Positions 1 to 11,912 of a stretch of 64,000 bases of DNA are shown piece by piece. The notes beneath the pieces were generated by a model. The model ran no database searches and had not been told where the DNA came from. It worked only from the letters and a program-made list of their open reading frames with translations. Source of the DNA: Gossypium raimondii (Eukaryota; Streptophyta; Magnoliopsida; Malvales; Malvaceae); assembly GCF_025698545.1 (NCBI RefSeq), contig NC_068569.1:22444001-22508000 (forward strand), given 5' to 3'. The first letter of the stretch is position 1. Every line of letters begins with the position of its first letter. The position numbers and the translations under genes are program-made.

Positions 1-2
1 TG

Positions 3-1212
3 CGGTATTTTCCTTTGATACCAAGGCTTCAAAGGCTTTTCATGTCATCGAAGATAGCGGAGTCAATGACGTGGCACCATGATGGACGAACCGATGATGG
101 ATTACTAAGGCATCCGGCAGATTCTTTAGCTTGGAAAGCATTTGACAATAAATTTCCAAACTTTGCAAGTGATCCTAGGAGTGTGAGGCTTGGGCTAGCA
201 TCTGATGGATTTAATCCTTTCAAGATTATGAGCACTACCTACAGTACTTGGCCAGTAGTGCTTGTTCCTTACAATCTGCCTCCATGGATTTGCATGAAGC
301 AATCTTCCCTTATCTTATCTATGATTATCCCTGGAGAGAAAGGACCCGGGAATGATATCGACATTTATTTACAGCCACTTATTGAAGAGTTAAAACAATT
401 ATGGGCTGGTGTCGAGACATACGATGTGCTAAGAAAGGAGAACTTTAATTTACGTGCAGCTTTGATGTGGACCATAAATGACTTTCCCGCTTATGCCAAT
501 TTATCCGGTTGGAGTACTAAGGGTCGTTATGCGTGTCCTTGTTGTGCTGCACAAACATGCTCGCAATGGTTGTACAATGGGAAAAAGTTCTCTTACATGG
601 GGCATCGTCGGTGGTTACCGGAAAATCATAGATTTAGATTTCAGATTTCTGTATTTGACGGCAGTGAAGAGTTCAGAGAAGCTCCTTCCCAGACCAGTGG
701 CTCTGAAATCGTGTTCATGTTGGAAGATATGAATTTCATTTATGGGAATATGAACCAACCACCAAACACGCAGATCAGAAACAGAAGATCAAATGATGAA
801 GCCGATGAAAGCTCCGACGAAGAGGGCGATCCTAATGAGGCAGACTTGTGGAAAAAAAAGAAGTATTTTTTTTGAGTTGCCTTATTGGGAGCATAAGCTT
901 TTACAACACAATCTTGATGTTATGCACATTGAGAAAAATGTCTGCGAGAACATTGTGGGTACAATTTTGAACGTCGACGGAAAATCAAAAGACAATCTTC
1001 AGAGTCGACTTGATTTAGTCCAAATGGGAATTCGGCCTGATCTACATCCCAATCCACTTTCGAATGGGAAATATCGGTTGCCGCCTTCTATTTTCTCAAT
1101 GTCCAAGACGGAGAAAGAACTATTTTGCATGGTGTTGAAGGATATAAAGGTTCCGGATGCGTATGCATCAAATATATCTCGATGTGTTAGTGTTAAAGAT
1201 CGAAGATTACTT
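3..1212 (+). pseudogene. CACTA transposase (tnp2 family), frameshifted and truncated
   Basis: The reading frame is open to the left edge and encodes typical tnp2 transposase sequence, including RYFPLIPRLQRLF, the MTWHHDGR block, DGFNPF and a cysteine pair in YACPCCAAQTC. At about 851-858 an eight-A tract shifts the frame by one base. The protein continues in the frame starting near 793 with FFELPYWEHKLLQHNLDVMH and the acidic-metal motif region around DVMHIEKNVCENI. Similarity stops near 1212, where the subterminal array begins, so the C-terminal part of the domain is missing. In intact elements this enzyme acts on the element ends in the nucleus. This copy cannot make a full protein because of the frameshift and the missing tail. 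Confidence 0.9.
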
Positions 1213-1254
1213 TTAATAAGCGCCGCTATAGAACATTACTTTTAGAGGCGCTTT

Positions 1255-1440
1255 CTTCCAAAGCGTCGCTAAAGAACATGATCTTTAGCGGCGTTTTTTC
1301 CAAAGCGCCGCTAAAGAACATGATCTTTAGGGGCGTTTCTTTCTAAGTGCCGCTAAAGAGCATGATCTTTAGCGGCGTTTTTTTCTAAGCGCCGCTAAAG
1401 AACATGATCTTTAGCGGCATTTTTTTATGTAAGCGCCGCA
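1255..1440. repeat. Subterminal array of about 42-bp palindromic units in the CACTA element
   Basis: AAGCGCCGCT-like unit starts occur at about 1261, 1303, 1345, 1387 and 1431, so the period is 42 to 44 bp. Each complete unit is itself an inverted repeat: the arm AGCGCCGCTAAAGA is followed by a short ACATGA spacer and then TCTTTAGCGGCG. Further single copies in both orientations continue to about 1556. Subterminal repeats in both orientations are where the TNPA-type protein binds in En/Spm elements. Confidence 0.85.
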
Positions 1441-1571
1441 AAAGTTAGTGACGTTGTCATTAGCGGCATTTTTTGTGGCGCTTCTATAAGCGCCGGAAAT
1501 GGAGTTAGTGGCGTTAAAAAGCGCCGCTAAAGACCTAAAAAAAGCCGCTAAAAACCTGTTCTGCTGTAGTG

Positions 1572-1662
1572 TGAATTTCTATTAAGATCATCGTTGCACC
1601 AACAACAAATGTAGTATCTCGTAGCTCAGACCTGACAATCGGGTCGGGTATAGGGTGTTACA
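1572..1662 (+). mobile_element. Truncated end of a TGTTACA-type LTR
   Basis: The 91 bp after the CACTA terminus end in GGGTATAGGGTGTTACA, preceded by CTCGTAGCTCAGACCTGACA. The same ending (CTCGTCGCTCAGGTCCGACA ... GGGGTGTTACA) closes the long element at 48787. The rest of this LTR would lie left of the CACTA insertion, outside the window. Confidence 0.6.
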
Positions 1663-1689
1663 CTTTCCCTTATTTCTACTTGTAAAATG

Positions 1690-2575
1690 GCCACTATTGT
1701 CACTCATGTCCTTCTTGGTAAACTTCTTAAAAGCTTTGTTGAATTTTTTTTGTAAGGAAAACTAACAATTCTTCTAAATCCTTTACCGAGATAGTTGTTG
1801 AAGTGTTTATTGCAAAAACTATTTTGGTATTCAATGCCACACTCTTTTCAACCTTGACTTTTTTTCTTTTTGGTTTCTTCTAGGTTCATTTCAAAAGCTT
1901 GTGAGGGACCAATTAGCTATGCATTCTCATTGTGTTAACATCTTTTTTCCTCTTTTGTTATTGTGCCTTTGATTTCAAATCCCTTAAGATCTCAACACTT
2001 TTTAAACCTTTTTCTCCTTAGAATATCCCTCACAGAGAGCAAAAACCTATTTAGTGATATCACATAATTTAGCATATAGTTCAACTAATATTTCATTTTT
2101 CTATATCCAAAGAATTCCAAACTTAATCTTAAGCATCTGTAATTTTAAAATTTTCACTCTAGGAATTCCCTCATTATTCATCTCGAGAATCATAAATCTT
2201 CTTCGACAGATACGAACTTAGAAATACATCTAAATGCTTGAGGATCAACATTATTGAAAATGGCATTTAGAGCTTTTGAGTTATCATTTGTAGCCTTGTC
2301 CTCATCTGTAGTCCATGTTGCTCTAGCTTTACCACTCAAGTTCATTTGTATTTATAGTGTAAGGAGGCTCCCAACCAGTCAAGATAGCCTTCCAAGCCTT
2401 TTCATCAATGGACTTGATAACACTTTCATTTGAGCCTTTTAATAGGCATTGGTAGAGTCATCTAATATGAGTGATCATGAGGTTGAGCTTCCATCTTTCA
2501 TGGAGTCCATTTTTCAATAACCAAGCATAACACACTAGATAATTTAGGTGGTAGGGTCTAATACCAAATGAACAA
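1690..2575 (-). pseudogene. Decayed copia-type gag region
   Basis: Read on the minus strand, about 2200-2330 gives the copia gag-like stretch ARATWTTDEDKATNDNSKAL followed by NAIFNNVDPQAF. The lower coordinates continue with many stops but keep gag-like character. At its 5' side, near 2557-2572 on the minus strand, the sequence TTTGGTATTAGA resembles a degenerate tRNA-Met primer binding site. The bases from about 2576 to 3110 may be the matching decayed 5' LTR. No intact frame remains. Assignment to a Tork/SIRE-like lineage is inference. Confidence 0.5.
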
Positions 2576-3700
2576 TGTCTAATTTTTGGATTGTTGTGCA
2601 TGTTGTTGCAACAAAGAATGAAAGAATAAGGATGAATAAAGTAACCAAAAAATATAGATATGAATCTTCACGATTGAATCGCAATACAAGCTTTAATTTA
2701 AGCCCAACTAATCCAAGGATTGTTGCAGATTTATCCTCATATACTTGGTATAAATTCTCTCCCCAACACTCAATTTTTCCTACTAAAAGTTGTGACACAA
2801 CTCTCAAAAGGATAACGAGAAGCTCAAAATAAAATGTTACTTTAATTTGAATTGAATAGTTCTCCCTCTAAGTGTATCAAACAGATGCTTCCTCATACAA
2901 ACTTTCTTCTTCGCTTAAAATGTAGGCGATATACCAATCTCTTAGAAACTAGGATAAGATAGACTATGTTTGAAATCCCTCAATTTTTTCGATCACCATC
3001 TTTTCAAGGATGAAAAGTAGAAACCCACTAAATTGTGCTACTGCTAAAACAAGGATTATTCTAAAAAAATTTACAAAGTCAAAGTTGTGGTTGTACTGTT
3101 GCAACAATAGTTTGCAGTAACATACATCATTCAATACATTGTGCTAGAAAGTGATGCTATTCTCAGTCAAAATATGATTTTGATTTCCATATTATATTTA
3201 AATTTAAGATTTAATTTATAATAATTTTATCCTCATTAATGATTTAAATAATTAACACTATTAATTATTTCAATTCAAATAATTAGTCTAAATCTTAAGT
3301 TTGAGCAGTAATGACGTTGCAATTGCAATGGGCTGATTGTGGGTAAGAAACCTTCTATTGATAGTCCAAATTAATAAACCACATATGGAACAGAATCCCA
3401 AGCCCACCCAAAATCTTGATCACATGACTTTTCAGAGTTGCCGAAAAGGAGGTTCTCCTACCGGAAACTCTCGTAAGCGTAACATCATTTGAGCTAATCA
3501 AGCAAAAAGATTAAAAGACTAACAAGTATACTTAATTAATATTTAAAAAATAAAAAATATACAAATATCTTTAATTAATATTTAAAAAAATTAAAAATAT
3601 ATAATTAAGAAATCTGCGGATCATTTAACCTACCACCAGTAAGTTGATTCATTTTACAGATAGAGGCGTTGCACATTGTACAAGACAAGAGGTTGAAAAT
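2576..3700. other. Non-genic spacer, probably including decayed 5' LTR of the gag remnant
   Basis: Open frames on both strands at 2544-2832 overlap each other and resemble nothing known to me. From about 3110 the sequence is AT-rich, with a degenerate near-tandem duplication of an AT-rich segment at about 3530-3605. I see no gene. Confidence 0.4.
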
Positions 3701-3708
3701 TTTATATT

Positions 3709-3834
3709 CATGCATTAATGATCTATGTATTTCAACAAAGAGTCGAGCAGTACCACTTCATCATAAAATATTATTCCTATTTATAAGAAACGACAAAGCG
3801 GCAGAAGATACTTAGGAACACATGTTTTCATGCA
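3709..3834 (+). promoter_or_regulatory. Two RY-core motifs upstream of the oleosin gene
   Basis: CATGCA occurs at 3709-3714 and 3829-3834, about 300 and 180 bp upstream of the oleosin start codon. RY cores are bound by B3 factors (ABI3/FUS3/LEC2) in seed-storage and oleosin promoters. A TATTTATAAG stretch near 3777-3786 could be the TATA box, which would give a long 5' leader. Motif identity is seen; function is inference from the gene family. Confidence 0.4.
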
Positions 3835-4012
3835 GACCACTTTACACTATCTATCAAACAACTGTCGTCAAACTCCACGCGTCAACCCCCTTTGTTTCCT
3901 TAAATCCACTGCTCATCCGCTCATTCCCTCACCCTTCCTTTTTTATTCTATTTTCATTTTAGTGAAGGACAAGAAAAAAATTTAAAAAAAAAAAAAAAAA
4001 ACCTCTGCAGCC

Positions 4013-4612
4013 ATGGCTGAGCATCGCCAGCAATTGCGCCGAACTGATGACATGAAGAATTTCTTCCATGAAAATGGACCCTCAACATCAAAAGTTCTTA
4101 CGGTTGCCACCCTCCTTCCTGTTGGTGGCACCCTTCTCTTGCTTGCTGGTTTGAGCCTTATTGGATCCCTCATAGGTCTTGCTATTGCCGCTCCACTTTT
4201 CCTGATTTTCAGCCCTGTTTTGGTACCTGCTGCTCTTCTCATTGCGGGTTCCATAGCCGGATTCTTGACCTCCGGAGCATTTGGGATCACTGGACTGTCA
4301 TCGCTGTCGTGGATTGCTAATTATATTCGTGGAAGCAGGATCTCTATGTCTCAGGGCCTAGACCCAGTGAAGTGGCCCTTGCCGGACACGGCAGTGAGTA
4401 TGGAGCAGAAGATCCAGAAAAGGAGCCAAGGAGGAGGAAGGATCTCTGAGGGAGGCAGAGAACAGGAAGGTGGCAAGAGTACGACACAAGAAGGTGGCAA
4501 GAGTACGACACAAGAAGGTGGCAAGAGTACGACACAAGAAGGTGGCAAGAGTAAGACACAAGAAGGTGGCAAGAGTAGGACACAAGAAGGTGGAAACAAG
4601 ACTGTGGGTTGA
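4013..4612 (+). CDS. Oleosin with octapeptide-repeat C-terminal tail
   Basis: This single exon encodes 199 aa. Oleosins coat lipid droplets: a hairpin of hydrophobic residues dips into the triacylglycerol core through the phospholipid monolayer. Residues 1-27 are polar. Residues 28-100 form the long hydrophobic domain with the proline knot P61-x5-S67-P68-x3-P72. The segment [14 protein letters not shown] follows. The tail is unusual: residues 152-191 are five tandem copies of EGGKSTTQ (the last two are EGGKSKTQ and EGGKSRTQ), with a partial sixth copy, giving a Gly/Lys/Ser/Thr-rich, positively charged end. The start ATG sits in GCCATGGC context and fits the family N-terminus. The usual oleosin length is 140-190 aa, and the repeat accounts for the excess. 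Seed or tapetum expression cannot be decided from sequence. Confidence 0.95.
   Translation: MAEHRQQLRRTDDMKNFFHENGPSTSKVLTVATLLPVGGTLLLLAGLSLIGSLIGLAIAAPLFLIFSPVLVPAALLIAGSIAGFLTSGAFGITGLSSLSWIANYIRGSRISMSQGLDPVKWPLPDTAVSMEQKIQKRSQGGGRISEGGREQEGGKSTTQEGGKSTTQEGGKSTTQEGGKSKTQEGGKSRTQEGGNKTVG
4466..4593 (+). repeat. 24-bp coding minisatellite in the oleosin tail
   Basis: Five 24-bp units beginning GAAGGTGGCAAGAGTA follow each other from 4466 to 4585, and a truncated sixth GAAGGTGG ends at 4593. Units 1-3 encode identical octapeptides and units 4-5 carry single substitutions. The copy number is likely to vary between alleles. Confidence 0.95.
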
Positions 4613-4750
4613 AGTTTCCTGTTGTAGCAGTCGGCTGATATGCTAGAAAGTAATCTATCAATTTTGTTGCTCTGTTCTGCTTCTATGCTTATGTCCTTGT
4701 GCTGCTCTATGTGGTTGTATATTGTAACTTGTAAGCAGCTCTCTGTATTC

Positions 4751-4757
4751 AAATAAA
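4751..4757 (+). promoter_or_regulatory. Likely polyadenylation signal of the oleosin gene
   Basis: AAATAAA lies about 140 bp after the stop codon, in a T-rich context typical of plant 3' ends. No competing AATAAA occurs between the stop codon and this point. Confidence 0.5.
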
Positions 4758-4859
4758 TTCCTGGTCATTTGCTTTTCGTTTTCAATTTCTGGGTTGTAAT
4801 TCAAAGTAGTTGCACTACAAAAGCTGCGTCTCTTGCAATTTGTCTTCCATTTTAAGCTC

Positions 4860-6264
4860 AATCTCCGACAAGTTTTTTGACTGCCTTCTCAACATTAATC
4901 GCTGCTAAAAACGTCTTAGGTAGTTTAGTGATTTATTTAATCTCATATTGCTGTTATATTATTTAAATATTATTATTTATCTAAAAACTGGCCAGTGAGT
5001 TAACTAAGAAACTTTTTATTAGTTATTAGATACAGTTTTAGATATGAAATTGTAGTCACATCTGTCTTGAGATAGATTTTAGAAAATCGTAAATATGGTA
5101 GAAAATTATAATGAGATAATTACAATTACTTGTTTCCGAGGGCGTTCATTTTTAACAAAGAACTTACAAAGGATTCTTATGAAGGTAAGTACTATAACAA
5201 AACGAATGGATGTAAAACTCAACTATAAATATCGGGTGCAAGAAGAGAGCACATGAATGATAAAAAAAAAAAGAAGCTTTTTATCAACATTGTAATACGA
5301 TTCTTTAACCCTCTAGTCACTTTGTTTTTGCTATAACAGTTAAGTTATAGAGAGGGTTAGGGTGAACAATGATCGTAGATGGTAGACGGTGGTTCACCGC
5401 AGAAGACACTAAGGATGATAGTTTGAGTTAGAAGTGGTATTTGAGTAAGGTGTAGGTTGTAGAGTTCAACTTGTTCTCTCCTCTTCTTGTTTCGGTGTTA
5501 AAATGACGTAATTATGGAGGAAAGATGGGCTCGATGTGGGTCTTATCCGTCGAGCAATTCACTTCATAGCTACCTTCACTTGATACTACAAACTTCACTT
5601 TATAGCTGCAAAAGTTAGAGCAGCGAATATGAACTAGACACTATTGGAATCGACATGAGGAGATTAAGTGAGTTGTTTAGACGTATGTCATTAAATCTAG
5701 GGAGGTGATGAATTAAGAGATGCTAGAGCTTTTCTCTATATATCTTTTTGGTAATATGCAGGCCCATTTTATTGACGTGGTGCTCTAGTGAGATGATATT
5801 AATGTTATCCTCCTAGCAAGGCCACAAAGTGAGCTTCACCAAGTTCTTCTATTGTTGGGGCATGACAATTGTCCCCATGGACGAAAGGCAAGATAAAGGG
5901 ATTTGGGTTTACTTGAATCTTGGCTAAGGCTTTTAGGGGTTATGGTGAGGCCTAAAGTGATTTTAAAATGTCATGATTATTGTCTCTGTCATTGTGTCTT
6001 TGTATTAATTAGTTCCAAAAATGTGCTTGCTTTTCATTGGAATTAAAAAAAAAAAAATTCTCTTGGAGTGTGGTTTCAATTTCTCATCTAAATATTTATA
6101 AATAGGGCTCTATTAGAGTGTCACTTCTCATTTTCTTCAATCTTCTTTCTTTGTTTTTCACCCAAGAATTTTTTTCTTCTTATCTCGTCTTTTTGCTTTT
6201 GTTGTCTTGCGTTCGAAAATGGACAACAATTCTTTGAGATTTCAAGTGAAATAGATGACAACCA
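4860..6264. other. Spacer without a recognised gene
   Basis: The sequence has no long frame. Near 6092-6108 there is a TATA-like ATTTATAAATAG, followed about 115 bp on by an ATG (6219) that reads only eleven codons before a stop. The reading is further cut by the LTR insertion at 6265. This may be a dead gene or an old repeat; I recognise no product. Confidence 0.4.
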
Positions 6265-6533
6265 TGTAACACCCTAAACTCGGCCTAAACATTAGGGTCA
6301 AATCTGGTGATTTCACATTATAACACATCTTACCCGTATTCAACGCTGGAATAGGGTACGAGGCATTACTAGAATAAATACACTTATAGACATATTAAAC
6401 CGAGTTATAAAATTTTATCCAAATTAAAAACTTTCAAATTATTATCTTCGAGTCGCTAATTAGGGTATACGAGGCCCAATACATACCCATTCATATGCTC
6501 AATATATTCGTTAAGTCAACCCAATATTGAAGA

Positions 6534-8899
6534 TGTAACACCCCTAACCCGTATCCTTCCCCAGAATAGGGTTATAGAGTATTATCGGAGTTTACAAATT
6601 AATTTTCAGACATTTTATTTCATCAAGCATTCATATTTATAACCAATCAAAATCAAAACATTTATGAGCTAACATTAACCAATTTAACTTATACAATAAC
6701 CAGAATCAAATCATCCAAAATTTTCGATAGAACCAATAGATTATGTGATATATCTCCGAAAAGCTTCCAACCCAATCGAGCTTCCGATAATCATTTCAAA
6801 ACATCCAATAATAATTCATTCCAAACACACATATATATAATATTCATTACCAAATAGCATTCAATTCAATTAAAATTATACAAAATATAGTTCATACGAA
6901 CTTACCAAGATAAATTGCAGAAATATCAAAATTCGGGGACATTTTGAAAAATTTCTATTTTTCTCGAATTTCCACCCAATATTGATCTAAATTAATATTT
7001 CATTCAATTTAGTAATTTAAATAATAAACAATTCATTTCATGCAATTTTGGTCATTTTTTGACATTTTTCCAAAATTGCCCCTAAAGTTTTACTTTTATT
7101 TAATTTAGTCCTCGAGCCCAAATCATGCAAATTAACCATTTGAAATGCAAATTCATGCTAGCATAATATTCATAAATTTATTTTCCTCCTCCTCCTCTCC
7201 ATTCCACATCCTTAATTTACATAACATGCTTATAAGTAACATTATCTATAATTTCACTACTTTCTTGTAAATTTATTCAAAGCTGTCCATTTGAGTCATA
7301 GTCACTAAATCATTTATATCTTGAGCTACAGAAATCCAAATTAAGATCCGTTAATTTTATCTGAAACTAGACTCACATATCTTCTTGCCATAAAATTTTC
7401 AGAATTTTTGGTTCAGCCAAATAGTACAGTTTATTCTTTAAAGTTTCCCCTATTTTTCTGTCTAACAGTTCCGACCACTCTTCACTAAAAATGAATTATC
7501 TAATTGTACAGAATTTGGATAATGTTTCCGTTTATTTCATTTGAAAATAGATTCATTAAGTATTCTAATCATATAAATTATAACTCATAATTATTTTTAT
7601 TCAATTTTTTATGATTTTCCAAAGTCAGAACAGGGGAACCCGAAATCATTCTGACATTGTCTCACAAAATTTATTATATCTCATGATTTAAAATTCTATT
7701 ACTTACACCGTTTCTTCTATGAGAAACTAGACTCAATAATCTTTAATTTCATATTTTATTCATATTCTAATTCAATTCCCACAATTTTGGTGATTTTTCA
7801 AAGTTAACCTACTGCTGCTATCCAAACTGTTTTAGTGTAAAATATTGATTACTAAGTTTATAACACTCTTATTTTCTTTCTCTACACTATTTCTCATCAC
7901 TTTCTCTTATTTTCTCTTCACTAACATACCAAGAACATAAAACCTTATATAATAAAACTCTACATTAACATCAATTTCATACCTTTTCAATAATATCAAA
8001 CTCAAAAATATATTGAAATCTTGATGTTCTTATCTTGCTCAATTGATTTCAATCTTTAACTTGATTTTCTCTCTCCTCCAGCTTCTATTTCTTGAATCTA
8101 ACTTGATATTCTAGCTCCCCATAGTCTCCTTGTTATCTTTCTCTCTTGATGGATATGGAAATTCTTTTGATTTCTAAGTGAAAATGGTGAATTTTTTATA
8201 ACAGGACCAAATTGTAAAGAAAAGAAAGTTTCTTTCTTTCTTTCTTTCCTCTTCATACGTTGGTTGCATGGGGAAGAAGATGATAATTCCTCATCTTTCC
8301 TTTCATATATATACTAAATAGAATAATAATAAATTAATAAAATATCATTTAAAATCATATTAAAATATTAATAAATTAATATTTATTTAATTAATTAATC
8401 TAAAATATCACCAACATCATCATTGCCTTCTAGATTTCTCTCTCTTCTAATTGACCATTTTTCCCTTCATAATCTTTTAAAATTTCATCATTGAGTCACA
8501 CTTAATTTGGTAAAATTACGATTTAGTCTCTCATAATTCTTATCTTATTCAATTTGGTCCTAATTCATCCATTTTCCTTAGTTTCTAGATCATTCCACCC
8601 TTAAAATATTTACACCTTTGGTCCTTCAACTTTTTCATATTTACACTTTAACCCCTCAAATTTTGAGTATTTACTCTTAGGCAACAATACTTTTCTCACT
8701 TTTGCGATTTAATCCTTCCTTGCCTTAATATGTCATAATATACTTCTCAATGTTGACATAACTCAAAATTTCCCTTTTTGTTACTTTATTTCCTTATTTT
8801 ACTATACCAAGGATAATATCTTACTGTAGAAATTTTTAAAATATTACATTTGTGGTCCCGAAACCACTGTTTCAACTAGGCCAAATTATGGCTATTACA
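6534..8899 (+). mobile_element. Inner solo-LTR-like element, plus orientation, TSD GAAGA
   Basis: The 2,366 bp begin TGTAACACCCCTAACCCGTA and end ATTATGGCTATTACA. They are flanked by GAAGA on both sides (6529-6533 and 8900-8904), and the surrounding sequence is the outer LTR. The segment contains no coding capacity. Near its end (8852-8867) it has GTGGTCCCGAAACCAC, a short hairpin that recurs near the ends of other elements here. The inverted copy at 9567-11912 belongs to the same family. Confidence 0.9.
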
Positions 8900-9566
8900 G
8901 AAGAATCCACTTTATGTCAGAATCAATATTAATAACAATTATAAATCTTTTCATGTTAATTTCATATATCACTTACCGAACTTCGAATGTTAATTTACTA
9001 ATATGTAATTCACTAACACATTCTGGTATACACAATGTTTAATTGATGAAATCATTTAATTGAGCTAAATTTCATGTTCATTCCAAATTTTCTTCTAAAT
9101 CCATAAATGCTTCCACTTACCATTTACCTAATCAACTTCTCGAACCAAGCTATTACACAACAATAATACATCACTTGTGCTTCATGAATTCAATATTCGA
9201 TTCTTATCACCATCAAATACATGTCATTCGAATACTTAAAGTTTATTCAAGCATATATTATTATGTTTCATATACCAAGCATATGTCAAAATTACGAATA
9301 CATAATTAATTCATTTGTCATTTATTTGACTAGCAAATTAACCTCAAAATTTATAACATTCCATTACTTAAGATATGCCATAAAATACTCCTTTAACAAA
9401 AACTAGCACCATAGCGAATTTTCATTATGCTATTTATTACCCTTTTCCGAATCACATAGCAAAATATTACAAATATGTATATATTTGAATCCTATAATTA
9501 TGCATCAACTTACCAATATGAGTTAATTCATGAGTCACTCATGACATCACTTCATGCCAAATATAC

Positions 9567-11912
9567 TGTAATACCCGAAAATCTTTACAAGAAGATATTA
9601 TCTATGATATAAGAAAATAAGAAAATAAAGCGTCAAAAAGGGGAAATTTTGGAGTTATGTCAACATTGGGTCGTGTATTATGACATATTAGTTCAAGAAA
9701 GGATTAAATCGTAAAAGTGAGAAAAGTTTTGTTGCCCAAGAGTAAATACTCAAAAAAATTAAGGGGTTAAAGTGTAAATATGAAAAGTTGAATGACCAAT
9801 GGTGTAAATATTTTAAGGGTGGAATGATCTAGAAACTAAGAAAAATGGATGGATTAGGACCAAATTGAAAAATGTGAAGAAGTTTGAGGGACTAAATCAT
9901 AATTTTACCAAATTAAGTGATGACTGAATGTGGAATTTTAAAAGATCATGAAGGGCAAAATGGTCAATTAGAAGAGAGAGAAATCTAGAAGATAATGATG
10001 ATGTTGAAGATATTTTAGATTAATTAAATAAATAAATATTAGTTTATTAATATTTTGATTTGATTTTTAAATGATATGTTATTATTTTATTATTTTAATA
10101 TTTAGTATATATATATATATGTGGAAAGAAAGAGGAGAAGGATCGAACCCACCATCTTTTCCATGCAATTCATGTTAGAAGAGAAGAGAAGAAAGAAAGT
10201 TTTACTTTCTTTACAATTTAGTCCTTCCACCAAAAATTCATCATTTTTATCTAGAAATCAAAAGAATTTCCATATCCATCAAGAGAGAAAGATAACAAGG
10301 AGACTATGGGGAGCTAGAATATCAAGTTAGATTCAAGAAATAGAAGCTGGAGGAGAGAAAATCAAGTTAAAGATTGAAATCAATATGACAAGGTAAGTAC
10401 ATCAAGATTTTAATATATTTTTAAGTTTGATATTATTGAAAAAGCATGGAAATGATGATCATGTAAAGTTTTTGTATATATGGTCCTATGTTCTTGACAT
10501 GTTAGTGAAGAGAAAATAAGAGAAAGTGTTGAGAAATAGTGTAGAGAAAGAAAATAAGGGTGTTATAAACATGGTAATAAACATCTTGCACTAAAATGGT
10601 TTTGGACAGCAACAGTGGGCTCACTTTGAAAAATCACCATAAATTATGAAAATCGAATTAGAGTATGATTAAAATATGGAATTAAATCTTATTGAGTCTA
10701 GTTTCTCATAAAAGAAACGGTGTAAGTAATGGAATTGTAAATTATGAGATATAATAAATTTTGTGAGACAAGGTCAGAATGAATTCAGGTTCCCCTGTTC
10801 TGACTTGGAAAAATCATTAAAAATTGTACAAAAATAGTTATTGGTTATAATTTATATTTTTAAAATCCTTAATGAGTATATTTTCAAGAGAAACAAATGG
10901 GGACATCATCCGAATTCTGAACAAAGAGATAATTAATTTTTAGTGAAGAAGGGTTGGAATTGTCAGACAGCAGAACAAATGTGACTTTAAAGAATAAACT
11001 GTACATATTGGCTGAACCAAAAATTCTGAAAATTTTATGGTAAGAAGGTATGTGAGTGTAGTTTCAGGTAAAATTATCAGGTCCTAATTTGGAGTTCCGT
11101 AACTCAAGATAAAAATAATTTAGTGGCTATGACTCAAATGGACAGCTTTGAATAAATTTACAAGTAAATTGTGAAATCATAGATAATGTTACTTATAAGC
11201 ATGTATTATAAATTAAGGATGTGGAATGGAGAGGAGGAGGAGGAAAAATATATATATGAATATTCAGTTAGCATGGATAACTTGCACGTTTTAGACTTAG
11301 GGACTAAATTGAATAAAAGTAAAACTTTAAGGGTAAATTTGTAAAATGTCAAAAATTGATCAAATTGCATGAAATGAATTGTTTTATTATTTAAATGAGT
11401 AAATGGAATGAAATATTAATTTAGATCAAGATTGGGTGAAAATTTGAGAAAAATAGAAAACTTCCAAAATATCCCTGAATTTTGGTATTTCTGCAATTTA
11501 GTATGGTAAGCTCGAATGAGCTATATTTTGTAATAATTTTAATTGAAGTGAATGCTATTTGGTAATGAAAATTATATATGTGTGTGTATTATTATTGGAA
11601 TTAAATTATTATTGGTAATATGTATAATTATTTGATACATTTAGCTGAGTATCGGAAGCTAAATTGGGTTGGAAGCTTGTTGGAGATATATCACAGTATC
11701 CATTGGTTCTATCGGTAATTTTGGATGATTTGATTCTGGTTATAATGGCATGTATAATTTAAATTGGTTAACGTTAGCTCATTAATGTATTGATTTTGAT
11801 TGGTTATAAATATGAATGCTAGATAAAAATGAAATGTCTGAAAATTAATTAGTAAACTCCGGTAATGCCTCATACCCTATTTTGGTGTCGAATACGGGTA
11901 AGGGGTGTTACA
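9567..11912 (-). mobile_element. Inner solo-LTR-like element, minus orientation, TSD TATAC
   Basis: The 2,346 bp run from TGTAATACCC to GGGTAAGGGGTGTTACA with TATAC on both sides (9562-9566 and 11913-11917). The reverse complement begins TGTAACACCCCTTACCCGTA and follows the 6534-8899 copy over most of its length, so the two are members of one family inserted independently. The last bases of its LTR-sense 3' end differ from the other copy and lack the GTGGT...ACCAC box. A 69-codon frame at 10121-10330 inside it is not a gene. Confidence 0.9.

Larger units (their letters stand above)
1..1571 (+). mobile_element. 3' part of a CACTA (En/Spm) DNA transposon
   Basis: The piece holds a tnp2-like transposase remnant, a GC-richer subterminal array of short palindromic repeats, and a right end reading CTGCTGTAGTG at 1561-1571. 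The complement of that end is CACTACAGCAG, the diagnostic CACTA terminus. The left end and the 3-bp target duplication lie outside the window and cannot be checked. The coding part runs straight into the subterminal repeats with no second (tnpA-like) gene visible, so this is probably an internally deleted, non-autonomous copy. It sits next to the 3' end of an older LTR (1572-1662), which suggests it inserted into that LTR. Confidence 0.9.

Noticed and set aside
2544-2832. Overlapping frames of 85-87 codons on both strands
   Set aside because: They overlap each other in a region that looks like a decayed LTR, and neither resembles a known protein.
4344-4861. Several Leu/Pro-rich open frames on the minus strand over the oleosin tail
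   Set aside because: They are shadows of the 24-bp coding minisatellite and have no family resemblance.
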